This document shows, in pieces, positions 45,101 through 49,983 of a stretch of 64,000 nucleotides of DNA. The stretch spans positions 29,032,432-29,096,431 of the forward strand of contig CM055907.1 of assembly GCA_029582155.1 (NCBI GenBank), read 5' to 3'. Position numbers and translations under genes: made by a program. The DNA is from Panopea generosa. Taxonomy: Eukaryota > Mollusca > Bivalvia > Adapedonta > Hiatellidae. Numbering within the stretch: position 1 is the first letter of the stretch; the number at the start of each line of letters is the position of its first letter. Under the pieces are notes generated by a model. That model saw only the letters and a list, made by a program, of their open reading frames with translations, made no database searches and had not been told where the DNA came from.

Positions 45101-45610
45101 TCAGAGGTTTGAGCCCAGCTTGGACCAAGAACTTCATGATGTAAAATTTACAATTATTTGTGGAAGAATGGTGGTTATACTCAGATTAATTCCTCCTGCA
45201 GTAAAAGCAGGCTTGTTACTATTACATCCTGTAATGTGTTGAAAATGTTGGTAAACTCATAACAATTTTAACTAATGTAATGCTTATGTACATATATACA
45301 TTATATACTACCATATTTGGATTATCCACTGTATATAACAAGCTGCCTGGACCTGAACATGTCTCTAGAAGTGAAATCTAGTCATGTCTCCATTACAGAA
45401 TAGCAGAGATCACCAAGTCGTTGGACTCACTGGATGATGTCATACATGTGTATGAAGACACTTTTTCATTGTCAAAGTCACAAAGCCCTACTTTTGCTTC
45501 CACTGCTGTTGTTGATGATGATGATTTGTATGATGATGCCTTCAGTGTGCAGAAATATACTGAAGAAAATTTGTATGATGTTGCATCTAGCTATATGCTA
45601 TCCGCAGGAG
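300..45610 (+). CDS. MYO16: Unconventional myosin XVI-like (MYO16 ortholog), partial, 21 exons
   Basis: An actin-based motor assembled from 21 exons whose splice phases agree at every junction, giving about 931 residues with no in-frame stop. In order (residues of the partial protein): acidic linker 1-70; motor from about 72, with [15 protein letters not shown] around 99-113, P-loop GESGSGKT 163-170, switch [10 protein letters not shown] 213-221, Glu387 at the TEDS position (16 residues before DALAK), switch II DIFGFE 441-446, EKNRDTLP in the transducer, Arg/Lys-rich loop 2 in exon 16, FVRCIKPN in exon 17, FGKTKVFFK in the converter; one IQ motif ([13 protein letters not shown]) across exons 19/20; acidic Tyr-containing tail start. 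The choice of MYO16 over MYO3 rests on the [12 protein letters not shown] segment after the transducer, the LQLQRK..RGFLGR neck followed by an SIRDEQ..ALTSFL helix, and a pre-motor linker without kinase sequence. The ankyrin repeats expected upstream and the rest of the tail are outside or not recognised. In vertebrates MYO16 is a neuronal myosin; its role here is unknown. Confidence 0.82.
389..1030 (+). other. Intron 1, no recognisable element
   Basis: AT-rich sequence between exons 1 and 2. I see no repeat array, SINE or open frame in it. Confidence 0.6.
1031..1128 (+). CDS. MYO16: MYO16-like exon 2 (acidic linker)
   Basis: Acceptor ATTTCAG and donor CAG|GTGTGT. Encodes [20 protein letters not shown] followed by [13 protein letters not shown], a strongly acidic linker before the motor. 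It begins by completing the Glu codon from exon 1 and ends in phase 0, which fits exon 3. Confidence 0.72.
1340..3356 (+). repeat. 23-bp minisatellite, intron 2
   Basis: About 85 copies of a 23-bp unit (ACATGTACTTGTGGAGGGAT plus GGT) with variants lacking a few bases. It contains the self-complementary ACATGT. It fills most of intron 2 and stops about 50 bp before the exon 3 acceptor. Because the unit length is not a multiple of three and has no stop in several frames, it gives long false open frames on both strands (up to 392 codons on the minus strand). These are not genes. Confidence 0.95.
3409..3519 (+). CDS. MYO16: MYO16-like exon 3 (start of motor domain)
   Basis: Acceptor CCAACAG, donor TAT|GTAAGA, phase 0 on both sides, 37 codons. 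Contains MDNDNLVSM (equivalent to the myosin DDL..L start), [18 protein letters not shown], and joins exon 4 to read QIYTYIGD, the conserved beginning of the myosin head. Confidence 0.88.
3520..4075 (+). repeat. ~78-bp minisatellite beginning exactly at the exon 3 donor
   Basis: Seven to eight copies of a unit of roughly 78 bp, each starting GTAGGATATCTGTAAAGATA or similar. The first copy starts with the authentic donor (GTAAGATTATATGTCTG), and the sequence before each later copy (e.g. CAATTTCT) resembles the exon end CAAATTTAT. Every unit therefore carries a donor-like site. Using the second one (GT at 3601) would add 81 nt, in frame and open. Confidence 0.9.
4335..4400 (+). CDS. MYO16: MYO16-like exon 4 (motor, nucleotide-pocket start)
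   Basis: Acceptor GTTTCAG, donor GAT|GTAAGT, 22 codons, phase 0. Encodes [20 protein letters not shown] plus RD. The NPFK segment is the conserved purine-binding strand of myosin heads. Confidence 0.92.
4540..5125 (+). repeat. Two diverged copies of an unclassified interspersed repeat, intron 4
   Basis: Two related blocks share 'GGTAGCACCTTCATTCTTCA', a 'GCAGTTATATAACCA' segment, 'CAGGGCTTATAAGCACATTT' and 'TTTTCTCT..AAGACCTAGA'. The second follows the first after about 280 bp. No coding capacity or termini are visible, so the class is not assigned. Confidence 0.6.
5325..5935 (+). repeat. 30-bp minisatellite, intron 4
   Basis: About 19 copies of a 30-bp unit (TTTCACTTGACATTTAACCT then CTATCATTGT) with a Tyr/Phe-rich frame on plus and a Lys/Val-rich frame on minus that are repeat artefacts. 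It lies about 140 bp before the exon 5 acceptor. Confidence 0.93.
6074..6301 (+). CDS. MYO16: MYO16-like exon 5 (P-loop exon)
   Basis: Acceptor TGTTTCAG, donor CAG|GTACAG, 76 codons, phase 0. Contains [16 protein letters not shown], then [20 protein letters not shown], the canonical myosin P-loop with the Lys/Thr that bind ATP phosphates and Mg. The end ([14 protein letters not shown]) is the loop 1 region and runs directly into [10 protein letters not shown] of exon 6. Confidence 0.96.
6390..6575 (-). mobile_element. tRNA-headed SINE, intron 5
   Basis: Read on the minus strand it has a tRNA-like head (GGTTAGCTCACTCTGTAGTG with a B-box-like GTTTGATTCCCCG) followed by a body ending CTTCAGCACTGGTTAACCAT. 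The same family occurs at about 24275-24480. Confidence 0.6.
7105..7534 (+). repeat. 39-bp minisatellite ending exactly at the exon 6 acceptor
   Basis: Eleven units of 38-39 bp. Each runs GTGACCTTCACACTAGAAGG then TTACTGCTGTTTATTTCAG and so ends with an acceptor-like TTTATTTCAG identical to the authentic one. The unit start GTGA(n7)A(n)TAGAAG has the same spacing as the first bases of exon 6 (GTGAATCCTCTATTAGAAG), so each unit looks like a copy of the intron/exon junction. The last three units (7418-7534) are 39 bp, in frame with exon 6 and open ([13 protein letters not shown]). Confidence 0.92.
7535..7649 (+). CDS. MYO16: MYO16-like exon 6 (switch I exon)
   Basis: Acceptor TTTATTTCAG, donor GGAG|GTAATT. 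Encodes [20 protein letters not shown] then [27 protein letters not shown] is a canonical switch I. The exon ends in phase 1; the G joins CC of exon 7 to give GANISEYLL, as expected in myosins. The start could be extended upstream in steps of 39 nt by decoy acceptors. Confidence 0.95.
7838..7985 (+). mobile_element. Probable SINE fragment, intron 6
   Basis: GATGGTGCAGTAGTAGTCTT followed by GTTATGGATTCAATCC resembles the A- and B-box spacing of a tRNA-derived SINE head. The body is not clearly defined. Confidence 0.4.
8047..8194 (+). CDS. MYO16: MYO16-like exon 7
   Basis: Acceptor CTTCAG, donor TTCAG|GTGAGG. Encodes [20 protein letters not shown], then [20 protein letters not shown] and YKLQNMENF. 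These are the conserved [11 protein letters not shown] and NFHIFY segments. An internal GTGAGT at 8101 is inside the coding frame and is not used in this model. The last ~47 bp are copied at 8647-8694. Confidence 0.95.
8455..8645 (+). repeat. AT-rich ATATATCATATAAAT array
   Basis: Irregular tandem copies of ATATCATATAAA/ATATATCAT between exon 7 and the duplicated exon 7 end. Confidence 0.85.
8647..8694 (+). pseudogene. Duplicated 3' end of exon 7 with donor, intron 7
   Basis: The stretch starting CGAAGAAACACTT and ending TCTCAGGTG matches the last 45 bases of exon 7 plus the first three of intron 7 at about 43 of 48 positions. It stays open in the exon 7 frame ([15 protein letters not shown] against [15 protein letters not shown]). 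No acceptor is visible upstream, so it cannot be a complete alternative exon in this form; a poly(C) tract follows. Confidence 0.85.
8755..9385 (+). repeat. Tandem ~165-bp interspersed repeat ('AAGGTCAAGGTCACA')
   Basis: Four diverged blocks containing GAGATTTCGTGTCCGGTCTG, TAACTTTGTCA, ATCAACATAACATGA, and AAAGGTCAAGGTCACA. A related fragment is seen at about 35155-35195. It is non-coding; I associate this type with mollusc genomes (inference). Confidence 0.75.
9390..9856 (+). repeat. AT-rich 12-24-bp array, intron 7
   Basis: Tandem ATATATCATAATAAATATAT / CATATAA units, related to the array at 8455-8645. Confidence 0.92.
9935..13063 (+). repeat. ~31-bp minisatellite, 3.1 kb, intron 7
   Basis: About 100 copies of TGTTGACATGACACATGTTT followed by a variable linker such as TGTATATATTG or TGTATTGATTG. 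It ends about 50 bp before the exon 8 acceptor. The long minus-strand open frames ([14 protein letters not shown]...) come from the absence of stops in the unit and are not genes. Confidence 0.95.
13116..13227 (+). CDS. MYO16: MYO16-like exon 8
   Basis: Acceptor TTGTTACAG, donor TCG|GTAAAC. The first base completes Arg (NFR|YLVSTF). Encodes [20 protein letters not shown], then [17 protein letters not shown], corresponding to the helix before the myosin 'IGF' segment. Phase 0 at its end. Confidence 0.9.
13490..14552 (+). repeat. 70-bp minisatellite derived from a SINE head, intron 8
   Basis: About 15 copies of a 70-bp unit (CAGTTCAAATCTCCATCTCA, AGGTCACTTACCCCTCACCA, CTGAGGTCATGAGTTCTGTG). 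The part TCACTTACC..CACTGAGGTCATGAG matches the B-box part of SINEs at 45040-45275 and 54590-54840, and SINE-like tail sequence (GTTACTTGTGGTAGGATG...) follows the last unit at 14575-14650. It looks like a SINE whose head was amplified in tandem. Confidence 0.88.
14754..14871 (+). CDS. MYO16: MYO16-like exon 9
   Basis: Acceptor GCTTACAG, donor AAAG|GTAGGT. Encodes [20 protein letters not shown], then [19 protein letters not shown]. The 'VLHLGEI.F' segment is a hallmark of the upper 50-kDa domain. Ends in phase 1. Confidence 0.95.
14872..15954 (+). other. Intron 9, left part
   Basis: AT-rich. A SINE-like fragment (CAGTGAGAGACAAATGACAA) lies at about 15115-15235 and a short GTCT/CAGT repeat near 15363. 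I see nothing else. Confidence 0.5.
15955..16557 (+). repeat. ~170-bp interspersed repeat, four units, target of TIR element copy A
   Basis: Units share TGCATGTATTGCCTTGAAAC, TTTACACAAGCCTTC, and TAACTCTTGCATGAATAT. The last unit is interrupted at 16557 by the TIR element; the sequence resumes at about 19771 (AGAACTCTTGCATGAATATG). Confidence 0.7.
16558..19770 (-). mobile_element. TIR element copy A (non-autonomous, one end lost), intron 9
   Basis: Starts after a TA with CAGACCCTAAACTGCTCAAG, the terminus of the complete copy at 41291-45030, and runs in the opposite orientation to it. The first ~285 bp (TIR plus GC-richer subterminal sequence with repeated GAGTGCACTCAGA) occur twice, at 16558 and 16843. 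Homology to copy B ends near 19770, so the other terminus is missing. It carries an internal SINE at 17855-18045. No transposase frame is visible. Confidence 0.8.
17855..18045 (+). mobile_element. tRNA-headed SINE inside TIR copy A
   Basis: GTAGTGCAGTGGATAGAGCT (A box region) and AGGTCACGAGTTTGACCCG (B box region), followed by GAATGCACTGGAGAATGATA and a tail TGTAAAATAAATGTATG. The same insertion is in copy B on the opposite strand (43915-44105), so it predates the duplication of the host element. Confidence 0.75.
19771..20090 (+). repeat. Continuation of ~170-bp interspersed repeat
   Basis: AACTCTTGCATGAATATG, TTAGAAATTTGGTTAAAGTT, and TGTATTTGATTGAAA blocks match 15955-16557, interrupted by TIR copy A. 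Confidence 0.65.
20301..20372 (+). CDS. MYO16: MYO16-like exon 10
   Basis: Acceptor TCTTTCAG, donor TAGAG|GTACAT. Joined to exon 9 it gives [20 protein letters not shown] then DFTVARG, equivalent to the '..DL..AL....' helix in myosin heads. Ends in phase 1. Its last 21 bases and the donor are the template for the following array. Confidence 0.93.
20373..22520 (+). repeat. 61-bp minisatellite copying the exon 10 end and donor
   Basis: About 35 units of 61 bp (GTACAGGTATACATTGATCC, AACATTAAAAGAAGTATATC, AGGATTTCCCAGTGGCTAGA, G). The last 21 bases of each unit match the last 21 bases of exon 10 at 20 positions, and the unit continues with the donor GTAC. Some units also carry an internal 25-bp repeat (GTACAGGTATACATTGTGGC TAGAG). 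Every copy therefore carries a near-identical decoy donor. Use of one would reach TGA within six codons (..GTGIH*). Confidence 0.96.
22521..24877 (+). other. Intron 10 middle part
   Basis: AT-rich sequence without coding signal apart from the SINE at 24275-24480. Short frames here (for example 22796-23071 minus) lack any recognisable motif and I do not call them. Confidence 0.5.
24275..24480 (+). mobile_element. tRNA-headed SINE, intron 10
   Basis: TGGTTTACTCAGTTGATAGC (A box) and GGTTGTGAATTTGAATCCC (B box), followed by GATATACAACATTGCATCTC, ATTGTCAGTCCTCTCTTACT and a GGATCC-containing end. Same family as 6390-6575 (minus) and the likely parent family of the array at 56157-56655. Confidence 0.75.
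24878..27702 (+). repeat. 35-bp minisatellite, 2.8 kb, intron 10
   Basis: About 80 copies of AGTAACACTCTATATACAAT / ACACTCAGTGCAGCC with single-base variants. It is the second array in intron 10, about 275 bp before exon 11. No coding role. Confidence 0.96.
27979..28117 (+). CDS. MYO16: MYO16-like exon 11 (TEDS / DALAK exon)
   Basis: Acceptor ATCTCCAG, donor CAAGG|GTAAAA. Encodes [20 protein letters not shown], then [35 protein letters not shown] is a strongly conserved segment. The residue 16 before DALAK is Glu, so the TEDS site is acidic. Starts by completing Gly and ends in phase 2. Confidence 0.96.
28118..28959 (+). other. Intron 11
   Basis: AT-rich. A weak SINE head (ACACCAGAGGTTGCAGGTTT) lies at about 28540-28680. 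There is no array. Confidence 0.5.
28960..29029 (+). CDS. MYO16: MYO16-like exon 12 (switch II exon)
   Basis: Acceptor TTTCATCAG, donor CAG|GTATAA. Encodes [20 protein letters not shown] then FEQ. DIFGFE is the canonical switch II; the relay helix begins at FEQ. Phase 2 in, phase 0 out. Confidence 0.97.
29333..30176 (+). repeat. 40-bp minisatellite, intron 12
   Basis: About 21 highly uniform copies of GTGTGGGTATCATACCATGT then GTCTGCTACAATATACTCCA. The unit contains the inverted repeat GGTATcATACC. It is open in all three plus frames for nearly its whole length, an artefact of 40 bp being out of step with codons. It shares the core ATCATACCATGT-TCTG with the array at 60421. Confidence 0.96.
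30540..30689 (+). CDS. MYO16: MYO16-like exon 13 (relay helix)
   Basis: Acceptor CTTTTGCAG, donor TTGAG|GTATAG, 50 codons, phase 0. Encodes [20 protein letters not shown], then [26 protein letters not shown] is the relay helix consensus. The initial ATG is internal, not a start. Confidence 0.96.
30690..33240 (+). repeat. 30-bp minisatellite beginning at the exon 13 donor
   Basis: About 85 copies of GTATAGTAACAATACAAGTT GTCTTCTGAG. The first unit begins with the authentic donor (TTTCTTGAG|GTATAGTAAC), and each later unit has TGTCTTCTGAG|GTATAGTAAC, giving about 85 decoy donors. Use of a decoy would hit TAG at the second codon (GTA TAG). The frames on both strands are artefacts. Confidence 0.96.
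33510..33735 (-). mobile_element. Short poly(A) retroposon on minus strand with target duplications, intron 13
   Basis: A run of 15 T at 33521-33535 heads about 200 bp. Read on the minus strand it ends TTTAATAAATTTGAACTGTG GAAG then poly(A), so it carries AATAAA about 15 nt before the tail. It is flanked by GGACAGACCAT (33510-33520) and GGACAGACTAT (33725-33735), an 11-bp target duplication with one difference. It may be a truncated LINE end or a processed 3'UTR copy. Confidence 0.75.
33888..33957 (+). repeat. Short 16-bp tandem repeat
   Basis: Four copies of GCAGACCATCATCAAT / AAG variants in intron 13. Confidence 0.85.
34390..34483 (+). CDS. MYO16: MYO16-like exon 14
   Basis: Acceptor TTTACAG, donor TCTG|GTATAA. 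Encodes [20 protein letters not shown], then [11 protein letters not shown], the myosin 'G.L.LLDEE..FPKATD..L..KL' segment. Ends in phase 1. The last 26 bases are copied in the array that follows. Confidence 0.96.
34484..35062 (+). repeat. 54/55-bp minisatellite copying the exon 14 end, donor and a CAG
   Basis: Ten to eleven units. Each holds ACCAAACTTCACCAAAACTC (identical to the exon 14 end) plus TG|GTATAAATAAAATA, then CTGACAAACTGTCAG. Two versions alternate, one with GCCACC as in the exon and one with GTCATCC. Three copies (starting 34567, 34675 and about 34840) repeat the terminal 26 bases of exon 14 without change. Each unit looks like a 25-bp exon flanked by CAG and GT with a CTGAC branch-point-like motif upstream. 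Confidence 0.96.
35063..36082 (+). other. Intron 14, right part
   Basis: AT-rich; a fragment of the AAGTCAAGGTCACA interspersed repeat lies at about 35155-35195. I see nothing else. Confidence 0.5.
36083..36235 (+). CDS. MYO16: MYO16-like exon 15 (transducer)
   Basis: Acceptor TATCTTCAG, donor AAAA|GTAAGT. Encodes [20 protein letters not shown], then [20 protein letters not shown] and [16 protein letters not shown]...G.LEKNRDTL is the conserved strand/turn/helix. Phase 1 at both ends. Confidence 0.97.
36545..36910 (+). repeat. 40-bp minisatellite with one inverted joint, intron 15
   Basis: About nine copies of GATTGGTTGATTAGTACATT GTGGTCTCAATGTGGCAGAT. At 36704-36734 the series is broken by a 13-bp perfect inverted repeat (CAGATGATTGGTT ... 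AACCAATCATCTG). Confidence 0.92.
36911..37529 (+). other. Intron 15, right part
   Basis: AT-rich. A short block at about 37360-37400 (TTGCATGTATTGTTTTAAAT) resembles the intron 9 interspersed repeat. No other feature. Confidence 0.45.
37530..37759 (+). CDS. MYO16: MYO16-like exon 16 (loop 2, basic)
   Basis: Acceptor CTATTTCAG, donor AGG|GTATTT. Joined to exon 15 it gives [20 protein letters not shown] then [20 protein letters not shown]. The exon continues [16 protein letters not shown] and ends TMAYHFR. The RQRRSRR/KK cluster is loop 2, which contacts actin. The LFQS..T.TGSL motif is the feature that points most to MYO16. Phase 1 in, phase 0 out. Confidence 0.95.
37890..38080 (+). mobile_element. 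tRNA-headed SINE, intron 16
   Basis: CTCATGGGTTCGATCCTTTA is a clear B box. The body GTGACCTTGAGCAAGTCACTTTA and a tail GATGTAAAATAAATAAAC follow. The conserved 'TTGAGCAAGTCACTTTA' body is typical of widespread SINE superfamilies in marine animals. Confidence 0.8.
38313..38518 (+). CDS. MYO16: MYO16-like exon 17 (lower 50-kDa / converter side)
   Basis: Acceptor AATTCAG, donor ATGAG|GTTAGT. Encodes [20 protein letters not shown], then [20 protein letters not shown] and [28 protein letters not shown] and LRY.G....IRK.GY..R are conserved. The position of the usual reactive SH1 cysteine is not Cys here. Ends in phase 2. Confidence 0.97.
38991..39093 (+). CDS. MYO16: MYO16-like exon 18 (converter)
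   Basis: Acceptor GATTCTGTAG, donor AAG|GTACTG. Completes Arg and encodes [20 protein letters not shown], then [14 protein letters not shown], corresponding to the 'RY..L' converter entry. Phase 0 at the end. Confidence 0.95.
39094..39425 (+). repeat. Intron 18: (CTGT)n-(CCGT)n-(CT)n microsatellite starting at donor +4
   Basis: The donor GTA is followed directly by about 17 CTGT units, five CCGT units and CT-rich variants to about 39285, so more than half of this 332-bp intron is simple repeat. The rest up to the acceptor TTTACACAG is unique. Frames rich in CLSV or RQTDRQTD are artefacts. Confidence 0.95.
39426..39522 (+). CDS. MYO16: MYO16-like exon 19 (converter / first half of IQ)
   Basis: Acceptor TTACACAG, donor TCAG|GTAGTG. 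Encodes [20 protein letters not shown], then [19 protein letters not shown] is the conserved end of the converter. The LQLQRK..TAQ.V start of the neck matches what I know of MYO16. Ends in phase 1. Confidence 0.96.
39890..40290 (+). repeat. ~33-bp minisatellite, intron 19
   Basis: About 12 diverged copies of GGAACTAAAGATTCTGTCAA AAGTACTATCCTT. The minus-strand frame ([11 protein letters not shown]) is an artefact. Confidence 0.9.
40404..40587 (+). CDS. MYO16: MYO16-like exon 20 (IQ motif and post-IQ helix)
   Basis: Acceptor CTCCTCAG, donor GATGA|GTAAGT. Joined to exon 19 it completes the IQ motif [13 protein letters not shown] (calmodulin or light-chain site), followed by [40 protein letters not shown] and a Lys-rich end. 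One IQ motif only, as in MYO16. Phase 1 in, phase 2 out. Confidence 0.95.
40588..41290 (+). other. Intron 20, left part
   Basis: AT-rich sequence without a recognisable element up to the TIR element at 41291. Confidence 0.5.
43380..43620 (+). repeat. TTATTA-rich low-complexity tract inside TIR copy B
   Basis: Runs of ATTATTATT/ATTACT variants; the TTA-rich frame from 43510 starts in it and is not considered coding. Confidence 0.85.
43915..44105 (-). mobile_element. tRNA-headed SINE inside TIR copy B
   Basis: Reverse complement of the SINE in copy A (17855-18045), with B-box region CGCGAGTTTGACCCAGG on the minus strand. Confidence 0.75.
45040..45275 (+). mobile_element. tRNA-headed SINE, end of intron 20
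   Basis: CAGTGGCTGGGTTGTCTAAT (A box) and CTGAGGTCAGAGGTTTGAGC (B box), then GGTTATACTCAGATTAATTC in the body. Same family as 54580-54840. Confidence 0.65.
45399..45610 (+). CDS. MYO16: MYO16-like exon 21 (start of tail, last exon recognised)
   Basis: Acceptor CATTACAG, donor GGAG|GTGAGT, phase 2 in, phase 1 out, no stop. Encodes a helical start ([20 protein letters not shown]) and an acidic, Tyr-containing part ([14 protein letters not shown], then [15 protein letters not shown]). The LYDD and LYDV tyrosines in acidic context could be phosphorylation sites; in vertebrates the MYO16 tail carries tyrosine motifs that recruit PI3K, but equivalence is inference. Confidence 0.85.
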
Positions 45611-45639
45611 GTGAGTGTCCGCTGCAGCATGTTTTTCTT

Positions 45640-47670
45640 CACTGGACTATTTTTTTCTACTACTACAATAATATCATCACTGGGCTATATCATTCTTCTA
45701 CCACTATAATATCATCACTGGGCTATATCATTCTTCTACTACTGTTATATCATCACTGGGCTATATCATTCTTCTACTACTGTTATATCATCACTGGGCT
45801 ATATCATTCTTCTACCACTATTATATCATCACTGGACTATAGCTTTCTACTACTACTACTATTATATCATCACTGGACTATAGCTTTATACTACTACTAT
45901 TATATCATCACTGGACTATAGCGTTCTACTACTACTATTATATCATCACTGGACTATAGCTTTCTACTACTGCTACTACTATTATATCATCACTGGGCTA
46001 TATCTTTCTACTACTACTATTATATCATCACTGGACTATAGCTTTCTACTACTACTATTGTATCATCACTGGACTATATCTTTCTACTTCTACTATTATA
46101 TCATCACTAGATTATAGCTTTCTACTACTACTATTATATCATCACTGGACTCTATCTTTCTACTACTAGTTTTATATCATCACTGGAATATAGCTTTCTA
46201 CTACTACTTTTATATCATCACTAGACTATAGCTTTCTACTTCTACAATTATATTGTCACTTGACTATAGCTTTCTACTACTACTATTATATCATCACTGG
46301 ACTATATCATTCTACTACTACTTTTATATCATCACTTGACTATATCTTTCTACTACTACTACTATTATATCATCACTGGACTATAGCTTTCTACTACTAC
46401 TACTATTATATCATAACTGGAGTTTAGCTTTCTACTTATACTATTATATTGTCACTGGACTATATCTTTCTACTACTACTATTATATCATCACTGGACTA
46501 TAGCTTTCTTATACTACTATTATATCATCACTGGAGTTTAGCTTTCTACTTATACTATATTATTGTCATTGGACTATATCTTTCTACTACTACTATTATA
46601 TCATCACTGGACTATATCTTTCTACTACTACTATTATATCATCACTGGACTATAGCTTTCTTCTACTACTATTATATCATCACTGGACTATATCTTTCTA
46701 CTTCTACTATTATATCATCACTAGACTATAGCTTTCTACTACTACTTTTATATCGTCACTGGACTATATCTTTCTACTACTACTTCTACATCATCACTGG
46801 ACTATAGCTTTCTACTGCTACTGTTATATCATCACTGGACTATATCTTTCTACTTCTACAATTATATTGTTACTAGACTATAGCTTTCTACTACTACTTT
46901 TTTATCATCACTAAACTATAGCTTTCTACTTCTACAATTATATTGTCACTTGACTATAGCTTTCTACTACTACTATTATATCATCACTGGACTATAGCTT
47001 TTTACTACTACTTTTATATCATCACTGGAAAATAGCTTTCTACTTCTACAATTATATTGTTACTAGACTATAGCTTTCTACTACTACTTCTATATATCAT
47101 CACTAGACTATAGCTTTATACTACTACTATTAAATTATCACTGGACTATAGCTTTCTACTACTACTATTATATCATCACTGGACTATAGCTTTCTACTTC
47201 TACTATTATATCATTACTGGACTATAGCTTTCTACTACTACTTTTATATCATCACTGGACTATAGCTTTCTACTACTACTATTATATCATCACTGGACTA
47301 TAGCTTTCTACTTATACTATTATATCATCACTAGACTATAGCTTTCTACTTCTACTTTTATATTGTCACTTGACTATAGCTTTCTACTACTACTATTATA
47401 TCATCACTGGACTATAGCTTTCTACTTTTACTATTATATCATCACTGGACTATATCTTTCTACTTTACTATTATATCATCACTGGACTATAGCTTTCTAC
47501 TTCTACTATTATATCATCACTGGACTATAGCTTTCTACTACTACTTTTATATCATCACTGGACTATAGCTTTCTACTTCTACTATTATATCATCACTGGA
47601 CTATATCTTTCTACTTCTACTATTATATCATCACTAGACTATAGCTTTCTACTACTTCTTTTATATAATC
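45640..47670 (+). repeat. ~38-bp minisatellite, intron 21
   Basis: About 53 copies of TTCTACTACTACTATTATAT CATCACTGGACTATAGCT with indels in the CTA runs. It begins 30 bp after the exon 21 donor but does not copy the junction. Confidence 0.96.
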
Positions 47671-47874
47671 AGACTATATTTTTACCTCAGTTACGTTGTA
47701 CATGTATATGATGTTGTTGTTGTTGTATGGTGTTAAGCGTCGCTTTCAACAATTTTTCAGTCATATCGCGATGGTGTCTACATGTATATGAAAGTATAAG
47801 AAATATCTCTTATAGTTTGGGTGCAATATAATTGTTGTGACAAAACATATGATGTCTAGTCAATACTGACTGTA

Positions 47875-49481
47875 GCACAATATAGTTATATACATAGTAG
47901 TGCAATATACATAGCAGTGCAGGAAACTATGCAATATACATAGCAGTGCACAAAACCATGCAACATACATAGTAATACACAAAATCATAAAATATACATT
48001 GTAGTGCACAAAACAATGCAATATACATAGCAGTGCACAAAACCATACAATATACATAGTACAAAACCATACAGTAAACATAGTAGTGCACAGAAATGTG
48101 CAGTATACATAGTAGTGCACAAAACCATGCAATATACATAGTAGTGCACAAAACCATGCAATATACATTAGTACAAAACCGTACAATAAACTCAGTAGTA
48201 CACAAAACCATGCAATATACATAGTAGTGCACAAAACCATTCAATATACATAGTAGTGCACATAAATGTGCAATATACATAGTAGTGCACATAAATAAGC
48301 AATATACATAATAGTACACAAACCTGTGCAATATACATAGTAGTGCACAAACTTGTGCAATATACAGAGTAGTGCACATAAATTTGCAATATATATAGAA
48401 GTGCATATAAATGTGCAATATACATAGTAGTGCATGCAATATACACAGTGCAAGCAAAACAATGCAATAAACATAGTAGTGCACATATATGTGCAATATA
48501 CATAGTAGTGCACAACACTGTGTAATATACAGGGTAGTGCACATAAAAATGCAATATACATAGGAGTGCATATAAATGTGCAATATACATAGTAGTGCAC
48601 AACACTGTGCAATATACAGAGTAGTGCACAGAAATGTGCAATATACATAGTAGTGCACAGAAATGTGCAATACACATAGTAGTGCATGCAATATACATAG
48701 TGCACAAAACTATGCAATAAACTTTACAGTCTAAGAAGACTCCTGACTTTTAACTGGAAAATATACATAGTAGTGCACCAAACAGTGCAATGAACATAGT
48801 AGTGCACATAAATGTGCAATATACATAGTAGTGCACAACACTGTGCAATATACAGCGGAATGCACATAAATATACAATCTACATAGGAGTGCATAGAAAT
48901 ATGCAATATACATAGTAGTGCACAACACTGTGCAATATACAGAGTAGTGCACAGAAATGTGCAATATACATAGTAGTGCATGCAATATACATAGTGCACA
49001 AAACTATGCAATAAACTTTACAGTCTAAGAAGACTCCTGACTTTTAACTGGAAGATATACAAAGTAGTGCACCAAACAGTGCAATAAACATAGTAGTGCA
49101 CATAAATGTGCAATATACATAGTAGTGCACAACACTGTGCAATAAACATAGAAGTACATGCAATATACATAGTACATAAAACCATGCAGTATACATAGTA
49201 GTGCACACAATCATGCAATAGTCATAGTTGTGCAGAAAACTGTGCAATAAAAATAGTAGTGCATGCAATATACATAGTGCATGTAGTCCACAGAAATGTG
49301 GAATATACATAGTAGTGCACAAAACAATGCAATAAACATAGTAGTGCACAAAACTGTGCAATAAACATAGTAGTGCACAAAACCATTCAGTTTACATAGT
49401 AGTGCACAAAACCATGCAATATACATAGTAGTGCACAAAACCATGCAATATACATAGGAGTCCACAGAAATGTGCAATATA
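47875..49481 (+). repeat. 29-bp minisatellite, left part
   Basis: About 55 copies of GTAGTGCACAAAACCATGCA ATATACATA with variants. A 50-bp foreign piece (CTTTACAGTCTAAGAAGACT...) occurs twice, at about 48721 and 49016, so a ~295-bp block was duplicated. The minus-strand Cys/Tyr/Leu-rich frames are artefacts. The array is interrupted by the mariner at 49482 and resumes at 52515. Confidence 0.95.
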
Positions 49482-49694
49482 CAAGGTGATCAGAAAGTTC
49501 ATAGACTTTTGCCATAATTTATTTATATCAATTATACAATGCACAATGGTGTTTTTGTATTTGAAATTATTAAGAAAAAAAGGCACTATTCAAAGCATAG
49601 CAGTTAGATATGTTGGGGCAAATTGATGAAGCCGTATTAAACAAAAAACGACGTCAGTATTTTAAACAGGTGCTTTTGTATCAAATGTACTGAG

Positions 49695-49880
49695 TCACTC
49701 CTTCTCAAAATACTGTCCTCCATGGTCTATACATTTTCGCCATCATTTACAACATTCAGTGAGCATGTTAACAAAATCAGAAGAAGGTATACTGGACACA
49801 AAGTTCTGTAAAACATTCTTTGATTCCAATATGTCTTCAAATCGACTTCCCATTTGCTCTTTTTTAATGACTGATTCCTG
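49695..49880 (-). pseudogene. Mariner transposase C-terminal remnant
   Basis: On the minus strand this reads KKEQMGSRFEDILESKNVLQ, then NFVSSIPSSDFVNMLTECCK, an in-frame stop, WRKCIDHGGQYFEKE and a stop. The spacing of MGSRFEDI, FV..L and W.KCI..GG.YFE is that of mariner-family transposases near their C-terminus. The catalytic region is absent, lost or removed by the nested insertion. It is inactive. Confidence 0.8.
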
Positions 49881-49983
49881 GCTATCTCAAAAACATTAAT
49901 TTTGTGGCATTTAAACATAAGAGACCTTGAAATATAAGATGCACCGTACATACTTTTGTTTCTCTCTTTGAGCAGGTGTATTA

